A stretch of DNA of 64,000 bases from positions 1 through 64,000 of the forward strand of contig NZ_CBFHYF010000003.1 in the NCBI RefSeq assembly GCF_965660005.1, in the 5' to 3' direction. The translations under genes and the position numbers were made by a program. Of the stretch, positions 1 through 8,885 are shown piece by piece. The stretch comes from Porticoccus sp965660005. GTDB taxonomy: Bacteria; Pseudomonadota; Gammaproteobacteria; Pseudomonadales; Porticoccaceae. The notes beneath the pieces were generated by a model that was not told the DNA's origin, searched no databases, and worked only from the letters and a program-made list of their open reading frames with translations. Within the stretch, counting starts at the first letter, position 1, and each line of letters opens with the position of its first letter.

Positions 1-225
1 ATGGTTGCCTCCCGGCTGGGTATTACGATCTTGCCACAATCCGCTGCTATCGGCGCGGGCTACAAAGACGGTTTGCTGATTACCAGACCCTTTGTTGATC
101 CGGTTCCCTGCCGGACTGTGGCACTGGCCTGGCGGGCCAGTTTTCCGCGCCACAAGGCGGTCGATGCATTACGGGATGCCATCAAGATGAACGCCTTACC
201 CAGTTGCCCACCCTGTGCTGCATGA
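1..225 (+). CDS. oxyR: C-terminal end of LysR-type regulator, probably OxyR (partial)
   Basis: Only the last 74 residues are in the window; the reading frame enters from the left edge, so the methionine at base 1 is not necessarily a start. The tail (GLLITRPF, then CRTVALAWRASFPR) resembles the end of the effector-binding domain of OxyR proteins. OxyR is the peroxide-sensing LysR regulator whose disulfide switch activates catalase and peroxidase genes; the redox cysteines lie outside the window. Its stop overlaps the recG start as ATGA, so the two are probably translationally coupled. An oxyR-recG pair is known in Pseudomonas, which supports the call over another LysR member. Confidence 0.72.
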   Translation: MVASRLGITILPQSAAIGAGYKDGLLITRPFVDPVPCRTVALAWRASFPRHKAVDALRDAIKMNALPSCPPCAA

Positions 226-2291
226 ACAAAATCGTTCTCGATCAGCTACCGGTTACCCGCCTGAAAGGCGTCGGCACCCAACTCTCCCTGAAACTGGCTA
301 AACTGCTCATCCACAGTATTCAGGACCTACTGTTCCACCTGCCAGTCCGCTACCTGGACCGCACTCGAGTCACGCCAATCGGTGCGTTGCAACCCAACCG
401 TGACGTTGTCATTGAGGGGGAGATCCGGGGTTGTGATCTCGCGTTTGGCCGCCGTCGCAGTCTGATCTGTCGGGTGCAGGATCACACCGGTATTATCACA
501 CTGCGATTTTTTCATTTCTCCACCGCCCAACGGCAAAATCTTGCCCGGGGGGGCAGACTGCGTTGCTTTGGGGAAGTCCGTGCCGGGAGCTCCGGAATTG
601 AGATGTATCATCCAGAGTACCAGTTTCTCGACGGAGACCAGGCGCTGCCCCTACAACAGCATCTGACAGCGGTTTACCCCGTTGCAGAGGGGGTGAGCCA
701 GCAGCGGTTGCGGACGATTATCGACCAGGCACTTGCTCTGGTGAGCGACCGATCACTGACTGAATTTCTTGAACAGGACAACGCGGCACCGTCCCTGGCA
801 GACGCCATAAAATTCCTTCACCAGCCGCCGACCGATGCGCCACTCGATCTGCTCGCCCGCGGTGAACACCCGGCCCAACAGCGCCTGGCTTATGAAGAAA
901 TGCTGGCCCATCAGCTCAGTCTGCTGCGACTTCGGCAGGCTATCAGACAACACCAGGCCCCTGAGCTCAAAGGCGATGATAAGGTGCTGCTGGAGTTTCT
1001 GGCGTCCCTGCCATTTCCACTGACCAACGCCCAGCAACGGGTCAGTCAGGAAATCAAACAGGATCTGGAGCAAACCAGCCCGATGTTGCGACTGTTACAG
1101 GGCGACGTGGGCTCCGGAAAAACTGTGGTCAGTGCCATGGCTGCATTGCAGTGTGTCGCCAGCGGCAGACAGGTGGCCCTGATGGCACCCACCGAGATAC
1201 TGGCCGAGCAGCACCGCAATAATTTCACTCAATGGCTGGAGCCTCTGGGTATTCAAATTGCCTGGCTCACAGGCAAAGTCAAAGGCAAGGCGCGCGAAAG
1301 GCAACTGGCAATGATAGATAGCGGCAGCGCTCAAATTGCCATCGGCACCCATGCACTTTTTCAGGAACAGGTCCAGTTCCACAACCTCGGCCTGATCATC
1401 ATTGATGAGCAACACCGTTTTGGTGTGCACCAGCGTCTTGCCCTTCGCAACAAGGGACAGAATGGCCAGATCCCTCACCAGCTGGTGATGACTGCGACAC
1501 CAATACCCCGAACCCTCGCAATGAGCGCATACGCTGATCTGGACTGTTCAATTATTGATGAGCTGCCACCCGGGCGGGCGCCGGTCAGCACCGTGGTCAT
1601 TTCCAACCAACGCCGTCTGGAGGTGGTAGAGCGGGTGCGCAATGCCTGTGCACAGGGACGTCAATCCTATTGGGTCTGCACACTGATTGAAGAGTCGGAA
1701 CTACTCGAGGCCGAAGCCGCGGAAGCAACAGCGGATGCATTACACCTGCTGCTGCCACAATTGCCTATCGGGCTCATTCACGGCAGACTCAAACCGGCTG
1801 AAAAGGCCGCCACCATGTCGGCATTCAAAGCCGGGGACATCCAGCTTCTTGTCGCCACAACAGTGATCGAAGTGGGTGTTGATGTGCCCAACGCCAGTTT
1901 GATGGTGATCGAAAATCCGGAGCGTTTGGGACTGGCGCAACTGCACCAATTGAGAGGCCGGGTGGGTCGGGGTCAGACGGAAAGTTATTGTGTGTTACTG
2001 TACAGCCCGCCGCTCTCGGCTGCCGGCAGTCAGCGTCTGTCCATCATGCGCCAAACCAATGACGGGTTTCAGATTGCCGAGAAAGACCTGCAGCTGCGCG
2101 GTCCCGGTGAAATGCTCGGCACCCGACAAACCGGTGACGTGATGCTGCGTATCGCTGACCTGCAACGAGATAGCCACCTATTGCCGGAAATCCGGTGCAC
2201 GGCCCAACAGATGCTGAGCAAAAACCCCGACCGAGTGTCCGCCATTATCCGTCGCTGGCTGGGGGAAACTGATCATTTCAGCCAAGTTTAG
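222..2291 (+). CDS. recG: ATP-dependent DNA helicase RecG
   Basis: RecG is a monomeric superfamily 2 helicase that regresses stalled replication forks and processes branched recombination intermediates. The protein has 689 residues, close to the 693 of E. coli. The N-terminal wedge/OB region (about 1-260) is followed by the helicase core with Walker A GDVGSGKT, the Walker B/DEQH box (IIIDEQHRFG), motif III TATPIPRTLAMS and the motif VI region RGRVGRG. I start it at the ATG at 222, not at the TTG 18 bases upstream, because that ATG forms an ATGA overlap with the preceding regulator and yields the usual N-terminus. It is complete and looks functional. Confidence 0.97.
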   Translation: MNKIVLDQLPVTRLKGVGTQLSLKLAKLLIHSIQDLLFHLPVRYLDRTRVTPIGALQPNRDVVIEGEIRGCDLAFGRRRSLICRVQDHTGIITLRFFHFSTAQRQNLARGGRLRCFGEVRAGSSGIEMYHPEYQFLDGDQALPLQQHLTAVYPVAEGVSQQRLRTIIDQALALVSDRSLTEFLEQDNAAPSLADAIKFLHQPPTDAPLDLLARGEHPAQQRLAYEEMLAHQLSLLRLRQAIRQHQAPELKGDDKVLLEFLASLPFPLTNAQQRVSQEIKQDLEQTSPMLRLLQGDVGSGKTVVSAMAALQCVASGRQVALMAPTEILAEQHRNNFTQWLEPLGIQIAWLTGKVKGKARERQLAMIDSGSAQIAIGTHALFQEQVQFHNLGLIIIDEQHRFGVHQRLALRNKGQNGQIPHQLVMTATPIPRTLAMSAYADLDCSIIDELPPGRAPVSTVVISNQRRLEVVERVRNACAQGRQSYWVCTLIEESELLEAEAAEATADALHLLLPQLPIGLIHGRLKPAEKAATMSAFKAGDIQLLVATTVIEVGVDVPNASLMVIENPERLGLAQLHQLRGRVGRGQTESYCVLLYSPPLSAAGSQRLSIMRQTNDGFQIAEKDLQLRGPGEMLGTRQTGDVMLRIADLQRDSHLLPEIRCTAQQMLSKNPDRVSAIIRRWLGETDHFSQV

Positions 2292-2330
2292 GTTCATACT
2301 GAAGCATTGGCGGTTTTACATCAGCAAAAA

Positions 2331-2360
2331 TGTGACATTTATGTGACAGATTCTTATACT
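2331..2360 (+). promoter_or_regulatory. Promoter of the DUF47-pit operon with Pho-box-like direct repeat
   Basis: A TATACT -10 element lies at 2355-2360 and a weak -35 (TGTGAC) at 2331-2336, with an 18-base spacer. The interval 2332-2349 is two 7-base direct repeats, GTGACAT and GTGACAG, 11 bases apart. On the lower strand it matches about 16 of 18 positions of the PhoB consensus CTGTCATAWAWCTGTCAY. The orientation is reversed relative to the downstream phosphate genes, which is not the classical activating arrangement, so binding could also repress. The match was scored by eye. Confidence 0.45.
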
Positions 2361-2389
2361 CGCGCCCTTCAACGCACAGAGGACATCCC

Positions 2390-3070
2390 ATGGTTTTCAG
2401 CAATCCTCTCTCCAACCTGTTTGGCAAATCCCCCATCAGTCCCCTGCAGGCCCATATGACGGTGGTAGTTTCCTGTACCGAGAAACTCGCCGATTTTCTG
2501 GCTGCAGCCATTGCAGAAAACTGGCAACAGGCTGACAAGGTATTCGACGAAATGTCAGATCTCGAGCATCAGGCCGATGTTATGAAGCGCGAACTGCGCC
2601 TGCAATTACCCAAGAGCCTGTTTATGCCAATGGATCGTTCCGATCTGCTCAACATGCTCAGTCAGCAGGATCGGATTGCCAACCGATCCAAGGATATCGC
2701 TGGCCTGATGCTTGGCCGGAAAATGCTGATCCCGGAACCTCTGCAGGAAAAAATGAGCGAGTTTGTCGGATCGGCAATTGAAGCCTGCCGCCAGGCCCAC
2801 GTGGCCATAAATGAACTCGATGAACTGCTGGAAGTCGGTTTCAGCGGCAAGGAGGTGGACTTTGTTGAAAACCTGATCCGCGACCTGGACAAACTGGAAG
2901 ACAGAAGTGATCACCTGGAACAGGAGATCCGGCATCACCTTTTTGAACTGGAAACCAACTTACCCCCGATCAACGTGATATTTCTTTATCAGGTGATCGA
3001 CATCATTGGCGAAGTCGCCGATCTCTCCCAGAGTGTGGGCGGCAAATTGCAGTTGCTTCTCGCCCGGTAA
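2390..3070 (+). CDS. DUF47/PhoU-like phosphate transport regulator (TIGR00153 family)
   Basis: This 226-residue, mostly helical cytoplasmic protein belongs to the DUF47 family, distant relatives of PhoU that are almost always encoded next to a Pit phosphate transporter. Typical stretches are the N-terminal LFGKSPISPLQAHM, the DLEHQAD segment near residue 50, and the C-terminal VIDIIGEVADLSQ helix. Family members are thought to modulate the partner transporter; no enzymatic role is established. It starts at ATG 2390 behind GAGGACATCCC and ends 29 bases before pit, so the two form an operon. A Pho-box-like repeat precedes it. Confidence 0.88.
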   Translation: MVFSNPLSNLFGKSPISPLQAHMTVVVSCTEKLADFLAAAIAENWQQADKVFDEMSDLEHQADVMKRELRLQLPKSLFMPMDRSDLLNMLSQQDRIANRSKDIAGLMLGRKMLIPEPLQEKMSEFVGSAIEACRQAHVAINELDELLEVGFSGKEVDFVENLIRDLDKLEDRSDHLEQEIRHHLFELETNLPPINVIFLYQVIDIIGEVADLSQSVGGKLQLLLAR

Positions 3071-3099
3071 CCGAAACCAGTAAACGGGAATTCAAACCA

Positions 3100-4374
3100 A
3101 TGACTCTACTAGCTGAACATGGCCAGTTATTGATTATCCTCGCCTGTATATTTGGCGTATTCATGGCCTGGGGAGTGGGGGCCAACGATGTGGCCAATGC
3201 GATGGGCACCTCAGTGGGTTCCAGAGCACTGACAGTCAAGCAGGCCATACTGATCGCGATGATCTTTGAATTTGCCGGTGCCTATCTGGCGGGTGGTGCG
3301 GTCACCGACACCATACGCACGGGTATTATTGATCCATCGGTACTGACCAACTCACCGGAACTGCTGGTGTTCGGAATGATGTCGGCATTACTGGCTGCGG
3401 GAACCTGGCTGATGCTGGCCAGTATCATGGGTTGGCCGGTTTCGACCACGCACTCCATCGTGGGTGCCATTATCGGCTTTGCAGCAGTAGGTATTTCTGT
3501 AGATTCGGTCAATTGGGGCAAAGTGAGCAACATCGTCGCCAGCTGGGTCGTTTCGCCACTGCTGGCAGGAGCTATTTCCTACATACTGTTTCACAGTGTG
3601 CAAAAACTGGTCCTGACCCAGGACGACCCGTTTATGCGGGCCAAGAAAATCATCCCCTTTTATATGTTTGCCGTCGGCTTCCTGATTGCCATGGTAACCA
3701 TGCTCAAAGGGGTCAAATATGTTTTTCGCGACATGGGCATCAGCCTCACTTTTGGTCAATGCACCCTGATCGCCATTGTCATTGGGCTTCTGGTCATGGC
3801 TCTGGGAACCCTGCTGCTCAGCGGCGTCAAGCGTGATGAAGCGGCCGAAAAACATAATAGATTTGCCAGCGTCGAACGGGTTTTTGCCGTGTTGATGATC
3901 TTTACAGCCTGCGCCATGGCCTTTGCCCACGGGTCCAATGATGTGGCCAACGCTGTCGGCCCGCTGGCTGCCATTGTCAGTGTAATCAACTCTGGGGCTG
4001 TTGAAGCCCAGGCAGTGATGCCGCGCTGGATTCTGTTACTGGGCGGGATTGGTATCGTATTGGGGCTGGCAACCTATGGCTTCAAAGTCATGGGCACCGT
4101 GGGGAAAAAGATTACCGAACTGACCCCCAGCCGCGGTTTCGCTGCCGAACTGGGCGCAGCGGCAACGGTAGTGCTGGCATCAGGCACCGGCCTGCCAATA
4201 TCCACAACGCACACCCTGGTGGGTGCTGTGCTGGGTGTCGGGCTGGCACGCGGCATTGCGGCACTCAACCTGCGTGTCGTCGGTACGATATTCATGTCCT
4301 GGTTGGTGACCCTGCCTGCTGGGGCCGGATTGGCGATTCTGTTCTTCTATATAATTCGAGGTATCTTCAGCTAG
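3100..4374 (+). CDS. pit: Inorganic phosphate transporter, Pit family
   Basis: This 424-residue inner membrane protein has about ten hydrophobic segments and the duplicated signature of PiT transporters: GANDVANAMGTSVG near residue 28 and GSNDVANAVGPLAA near residue 275, each followed by a conserved ISTTH/VSTTH motif (VSTTHS near 116, ISTTHT near 367). It imports phosphate, probably as a metal-phosphate complex, driven by protons or sodium. It is the second gene of the DUF47-pit operon and is followed directly by a strong terminator. It probably supplies phosphate that the ppk/ppx genes 6-10 kb downstream store and release. Confidence 0.95.
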   Translation: MTLLAEHGQLLIILACIFGVFMAWGVGANDVANAMGTSVGSRALTVKQAILIAMIFEFAGAYLAGGAVTDTIRTGIIDPSVLTNSPELLVFGMMSALLAAGTWLMLASIMGWPVSTTHSIVGAIIGFAAVGISVDSVNWGKVSNIVASWVVSPLLAGAISYILFHSVQKLVLTQDDPFMRAKKIIPFYMFAVGFLIAMVTMLKGVKYVFRDMGISLTFGQCTLIAIVIGLLVMALGTLLLSGVKRDEAAEKHNRFASVERVFAVLMIFTACAMAFAHGSNDVANAVGPLAAIVSVINSGAVEAQAVMPRWILLLGGIGIVLGLATYGFKVMGTVGKKITELTPSRGFAAELGAAATVVLASGTGLPISTTHTLVGAVLGVGLARGIAALNLRVVGTIFMSWLVTLPAGAGLAILFFYIIRGIFS

Positions 4375-4387
4375 ACAAAACCTGTCA

Positions 4388-4414
4388 GCCCGGCTTTTCT
4401 GCCGGGCTTTTTTT
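4388..4414 (+). terminator. Rho-independent terminator of pit operon
   Basis: A 7-bp stem GCCCGGC/GCCGGGC with a TTTTCT loop is followed by seven T residues. It lies just after pit and touches the stop codon of the convergent symporter gene. Confidence 0.9.
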
Positions 4415-5682
4415 CAAATCAGCAGACCCTTCTCACCCTCACTCCTGGCAATCACCACAGCCCCACAGGCGTCACTGAAAACGTTTACTGACGTTCGCAT
4501 CATGTCGAGAACACGGTCAGTCACCAGTAACATCCCGATCGCTTCCAGCGGTAAACCTATTACTCCGAGAATTACCGTAATCGCCACCAGACTGGCCGAG
4601 GGAATCCCCGCTACCCCAATCGACGTCAAAAGGGCCACCAGCACAATCGTAAACTGGGTGACGAAACCGAGTTCCAGACCGTAGGCCTGGGCGATGAACA
4701 TAGCGGCAACACACTCATAAAGCGCCGTACCATCCATGTTGATCGTCGCACCCAGCGGCAGCACGAAGGCACTGGTTCGGTTGGAAACCCCGGCATTTTT
4801 CTCCACACATTCAATCGTCACTGGCAAGGTGCCAGAGGAGGAGGCCGTGGAAAACGCAGTCAGCATGGCAGGAAGTATGGCCCGGTAATGCTTCAGCGGA
4901 CTCAAACCGGCGAGTCGCAATATCAGCGCCAGGGTGACAAATACATGAATCACCAGCGCCAGAACCACCGTGATAAAAAACATCAGCAAAGGCTGAAAGG
5001 CGTCAAACCCGGTGACCAGAATGGTTTTGGCCACCAATCCCAGCACCCCCAGCGGGGCAAATTTCATGATAAACAGGGTCATTACCATCATGGTTTCATA
5101 AACACCGTTCCAGAAACCCAGCAGGGTCTGCGCAGGTTCTTTGGTAATGCGAGTCATGAATACCCCAAACAGTAGACTGAAAAAAATCAGTCCCAACATC
5201 TGTCCATCCGCCGCTGCCTCAACGATATTGGGCGGCACCATACGCAGAAATATTCCGGCAATGTCCCCGACACCCCGGCCCTCGACAGCTTTCAGTTGAG
5301 AAGAAACTGCCTCCGGCTCACTGAGATTGAGCCGGCTGCCCGCCGCCTCGCCGTCAATGACACCGGGGGACAGGAGATTGACCAGCAACAGACCGACCAT
5401 GATTGCCAGCAGGCTGCTGCAAAGGTAGAAACCGATTGTCTTGGCACCGAGACGCCCCAGGTTGTCGCTGCCGCCCAGCCCGGCGATACCCACAATGATG
5501 GAAGACATCACCAACGGCACAATGAGCATTTTCAGCGCGTTGAGAAACAGCATCCCGATAAAGTCAAAGATACTGTAGAGGCTCACACCCAGCAGGGTGG
5601 TTTCCAGATCGAACAGGAGGCCGATAACGACTGCAACAAGAATCGCAATCAGCATCTGCCAGTGTAATTTTAACTTACCCAT
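4414..5682 (-). CDS. Dicarboxylate/amino acid:cation symporter (DAACS family)
   Basis: This 422-residue membrane protein belongs to the GltP/DctA/SstT family, which imports glutamate, aspartate or C4-dicarboxylates with sodium or protons. The serine-rich hairpin motif STASSSGTLPVT and the substrate/cation motif ATINMDGTALYE are intact, as is GIAGLGGSDN near the N-terminus and VAGIPSASLV near the C-terminus. I use the ATG at 5682, preceded by AGGAAACAGAT, rather than a GTG 36 bases further upstream. The exact substrate cannot be read from the sequence. It is convergent with pit and sits 59 bases downstream of the acyltransferase fusion gene. Confidence 0.9.
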   Translation of the reverse strand: MGKLKLHWQMLIAILVAVVIGLLFDLETTLLGVSLYSIFDFIGMLFLNALKMLIVPLVMSSIIVGIAGLGGSDNLGRLGAKTIGFYLCSSLLAIMVGLLLVNLLSPGVIDGEAAGSRLNLSEPEAVSSQLKAVEGRGVGDIAGIFLRMVPPNIVEAAADGQMLGLIFFSLLFGVFMTRITKEPAQTLLGFWNGVYETMMVMTLFIMKFAPLGVLGLVAKTILVTGFDAFQPLLMFFITVVLALVIHVFVTLALILRLAGLSPLKHYRAILPAMLTAFSTASSSGTLPVTIECVEKNAGVSNRTSAFVLPLGATINMDGTALYECVAAMFIAQAYGLELGFVTQFTIVLVALLTSIGVAGIPSASLVAITVILGVIGLPLEAIGMLLVTDRVLDMMRTSVNVFSDACGAVVIARSEGEKGLLI

Positions 5683-5741
5683 ATCTGTTTCCTGCCCTCT
5701 GTCGGGTTTGCTGTCCACCGGCTCAAAGCTGGCAGCTACGC

Positions 5742-7619
5742 TTATCTCATGTCACCACGTAATGCAATGACTTCGGCCTGCAACCGTTCGGCTGAAGCAC
5801 TTTCAGCGGTTATCGGTATCCCCGCGATCACCGCTACCCGACGCCAGCCCGGTCGAAACGGCTTTCTGAATGCACCACCGTGACTGCGGCTGAAAAAACT
5901 CTTCCAAAGGCCTTGCAGCGCCATCGGTACTACCGGCACGGGATTGCGAGCCAGTATTCGCTCGATGCCATTTTTGAAGGTATCGATTTCACCGTCCTCA
6001 GTGAGCTTGCCCTCCGGGAAGAGACAGAGCAACTGACCTTTTTTCAATGCCTCATCGATCGCCGCCATGGCCTGTTGATAGGCCTCCAGATCCTGGCTCT
6101 TCGAACAAATCGGAATGGCACCGCCGGTGCGAAATATAAAATTCAGTACCGGCAACTCGTAAATCGGTTTATACATGACAAAGCGAATCGGTCGCCGCAC
6201 CGCACCGGCCAGTAACAGCGCATCCACATAACTGACATGATTGCAGACCAGAATGGCGGGGCCTTTCAACGGTATCAGCTCCAGACCACGATGTTTTACC
6301 CGGTACAGGCTGTGGCCTACCAACCACACCAGGAAACGCATGGTGAACTCAGGCACCTGCAGAAAAATAAACACCGCAACGGCGATATTCATCAGCGCCA
6401 GCACCAGAAACAATTCCTCAATGCGGAAACCTGCCACACCGAGAAACAGGATGCCCAATACGCTGGCCAACACCATAAAAAACGCATTGAGAATATTGTT
6501 GCTGCCGATAATTCTGGCACGCAGCTGCGGATCAGTACGCGCCTGCACCATGGCGTAGAGTGGTACGATATACAGGCCGCCAAATAATCCCAGCATGGCT
6601 ATATCGAACAACACGCGCAATCCGTCGGGACGGAGCACAAAACCGGCGACACCAACAGGGCTCTCGGTGGTATACCCGGCAGCGGCAAAATACAGGTCGA
6701 TGCCAAACAGGCTGAGGCCGATGGCACCCAGTGGCACCAGACCAATTTCTACCCGGGCACCACTCAAGCGGTCACAGAGCATTGCTCCCGCCGCCACACC
6801 AACGGTAAAGGCCGAGAGTATCAGGGCAATGACCCCCGGTGTGCCACGAAGCACGGTGATGGTGAAATTGGGCATCTGGGTCAAATAGCTGGCCCCTAGC
6901 ATCCAGAACCAGGAAATACCGAGAATCGCGAGAAACACAGACCGTTTCCCGGCGGCCAGCCTGATCAGCTGCCAGCTGATCCTGGGAGTGTTCCAGTCTA
7001 TACGGAGTGACGGTGCGCGGGCCTCTGCCAGCGGGATTTGTCGACTGCTCCACCAGCCTGTCAAGGCCACACAAATCACAACAATACCCATCAACCAGTG
7101 CGCATTGGCCGTTCCTCCAAGCAAGCTGCCGGCAATGGTACCAATCAAAATTGCGACAAAGGTGCCCATCCCTACCCGGGCGTTTCCTGCCACCAATTCA
7201 TCGTCACCGAGATGCTGGGGTAGAATCGCATACTTTACCGGCCCAAAAAAAGCGGACTGAGCGCCCATCAGAAACAGCACTGCGAGCAGCAACCAGAGAG
7301 TCCCGAACCAGAAAGCCAGCGCACCCAGCAACATGATCAATATTTCAGCCAGCTTGATGCGCCGGATAATAAGCGACTTCTCATGCTTGTCAGCCAATTG
7401 GCCGGCGAGGGCAGAAAACAGAAAAAAAGGCAGGATAAACAGGCCCGCCGCCAGATTGACGACGGTGTTAACATTGGCAGTCCCGGCGATACTGGCACTC
7501 ACGATCATTACCAATAACCCATTTTTGAACAGGTTATCGTTGAGCGCACCAAAAAATTGGGTCATGAAGAGTGGCCGAAAGCGCCGGGCTTTCATCAGTT
7601 CATTACTGCTGTTACTCAC
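5742..7619 (-). CDS. MFS lysophospholipid transporter fused to PlsC acyltransferase
   Basis: This 625-residue protein has two parts. Residues 1 to about 410 form an MFS transporter resembling LplT, the flippase for lysophospholipids. Residues about 425-625 form a glycerolipid acyltransferase (PlsC type) with the HX4D catalytic box CNHVSYVD, the FPEGKLTEDG substrate box and VPMALQG. The joined activities would bring lysophospholipids to the cytoplasmic face and reacylate them. In E. coli the acyltransferase (Aas) also carries an acyl-ACP synthetase domain; here that AMP-binding domain is absent and the protein stops after PlsC. It begins at GTG 7619 behind AAGGGATGA. It is divergent from the lipid A deacylase-like gene, a loose thematic link to membrane remodelling. 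Confidence 0.85.
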   Translation of the reverse strand: MSNSSNELMKARRFRPLFMTQFFGALNDNLFKNGLLVMIVSASIAGTANVNTVVNLAAGLFILPFFLFSALAGQLADKHEKSLIIRRIKLAEILIMLLGALAFWFGTLWLLLAVLFLMGAQSAFFGPVKYAILPQHLGDDELVAGNARVGMGTFVAILIGTIAGSLLGGTANAHWLMGIVVICVALTGWWSSRQIPLAEARAPSLRIDWNTPRISWQLIRLAAGKRSVFLAILGISWFWMLGASYLTQMPNFTITVLRGTPGVIALILSAFTVGVAAGAMLCDRLSGARVEIGLVPLGAIGLSLFGIDLYFAAAGYTTESPVGVAGFVLRPDGLRVLFDIAMLGLFGGLYIVPLYAMVQARTDPQLRARIIGSNNILNAFFMVLASVLGILFLGVAGFRIEELFLVLALMNIAVAVFIFLQVPEFTMRFLVWLVGHSLYRVKHRGLELIPLKGPAILVCNHVSYVDALLLAGAVRRPIRFVMYKPIYELPVLNFIFRTGGAIPICSKSQDLEAYQQAMAAIDEALKKGQLLCLFPEGKLTEDGEIDTFKNGIERILARNPVPVVPMALQGLWKSFFSRSHGGAFRKPFRPGWRRVAVIAGIPITAESASAERLQAEVIALRGDMR

Positions 7620-7738
7620 CCGCTCATCCCTTTTTCCGACAGACAGACATCTTGCCGCTACGCCCGGTGTTATTCAATGGCGTTGCCCGAATACCGCAGC
7701 GGGGCACATAATTAACCCCGGCCTGCACTGGAATCGCC

Positions 7739-8771
7739 ATGAAACACCTGCCAATACTGTTAATTCTGCTATTCCCCTCAGTTGGCCTCGGTACCGAGGG
7801 GGACGAGCGCTTTTGCAGTACCGTCAATCTCTACCTAGAAAATGACCTGTTTGGTGAAACCGATCAACACTATACCAACGGTATCCGCTTCTCCTGCGTT
7901 TCTCAGGACCTCAGCTCCTACCTTAAAGACCCCGATCTGCCCGATTGGGTCAGAGAGGCAAACCACCGACTACGCTTCTTTCACAATCTGAAAGATGCGG
8001 AGGCATTACAGCGCAATCTGGTAATCAGTACCGGGCAATTGATTTTCACTCCGGGGGAAAAAGATACTTCGACACTGATTGAAGACGGCCGACCCTATGC
8101 CGGGTACCTCTACCTCGGGTTCGCCTACCATATCCGCGACCGAGAACAGCTGGATACACTGGAACTCAATGTGGGCATGGTGGGCCCTGCATCCCTGGCA
8201 GGAAACGCTCAGGATCTGATTCATGAGATTCGCGGTATCGATAAATTTCAGGGCTGGGATCACCAGCTGGAAAACGAGCTTGGACTTCAGTTTGTCTACG
8301 AACACAAGCGGCGCTACAAACTGACCGAACAGTGGCCTCACCAGGACGCGATTCTTCACGCGGGCGGCAGTCTCGGCAATGTGGCCACTTACCTTAATTT
8401 TGGTGCCGAATACCGGGTTGGTTGGCAGTTACCTGAGGATTTCGGCACCGCCGCCCTGCGGCCGGGGGGGGGACAACAGTGCCCCGGGGCGGGGCGATAT
8501 ACGCCACTGCCGTCTGCCCATCTGTGGTCTGCACGCCTTTGTTTCCTTTGATGCCCGCCTGGTGGCAAGGGATATTTTTCTCGACGGCAATACCTTTGAG
8601 GACAGCCACCGTGTTGATCGCAGACCAGTAGTGGGCGATGCCGCCGTGGGTTTCAGTTTTCTGTTGGCGGGCTGGAAAGTGTCCTATGCGAAGGTGTTCC
8701 GCACCCGCGAATTTGAAGAACAACGCAATACCCATCAGTACGGTTCTCTGTCCGTTTCCTATTCCTGGTAA
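7739..8771 (+). pseudogene. Lipid A deacylase LpxR-like outer membrane protein, frameshifted at a G9 tract
   Basis: The reading frame opens with a signal peptide (MKHLPILLILLFPSVGLG) and the features of the LpxR/DUF2219 family: a YLENDLFGETDQHYTNG motif near residue 30, and GRPYAGYLYLG near 118. LpxR removes the 3'-acyloxyacyl group of lipid A at the outer membrane. The frame breaks at nine Gs (8464-8472) after LPEDFGTAALRPGG and terminates at 8551. The next frame continues the family, with FLDGNTFEDSHRVDRRP and RTREFEEQ up to the terminal aromatic residue at 8771. Removing one G restores a 343-residue protein. The cause may be a sequencing error, slippage-based on/off switching, or a true mutation; the sequence alone cannot say. 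Confidence 0.8.
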
Positions 8772-8885
8772 TCCCCCTTGCAAGGAAAATAGCAATACCG
8801 GATTCCCAGGAGCCATGACATTTTCGGGGGGGCTCAACACAGAAAAATAAAACGGCCCCGTCGTCTAAATGCTACTATCTGCGCC

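Noticed and set aside
2331..2349. CRP site (TGTGA half-sites) upstream of the phosphate operon
   Set aside because: The TGTGAC copies are direct repeats with 11-base spacing, not the inverted TGTGA-N6-TCACA dyad required for CRP.
8394..8840. Lower-strand open frame of 148 codons across the lpxR-like gene
   Set aside because: It is the antisense shadow of the LpxR-like coding sequence, which shows family motifs on the upper strand.
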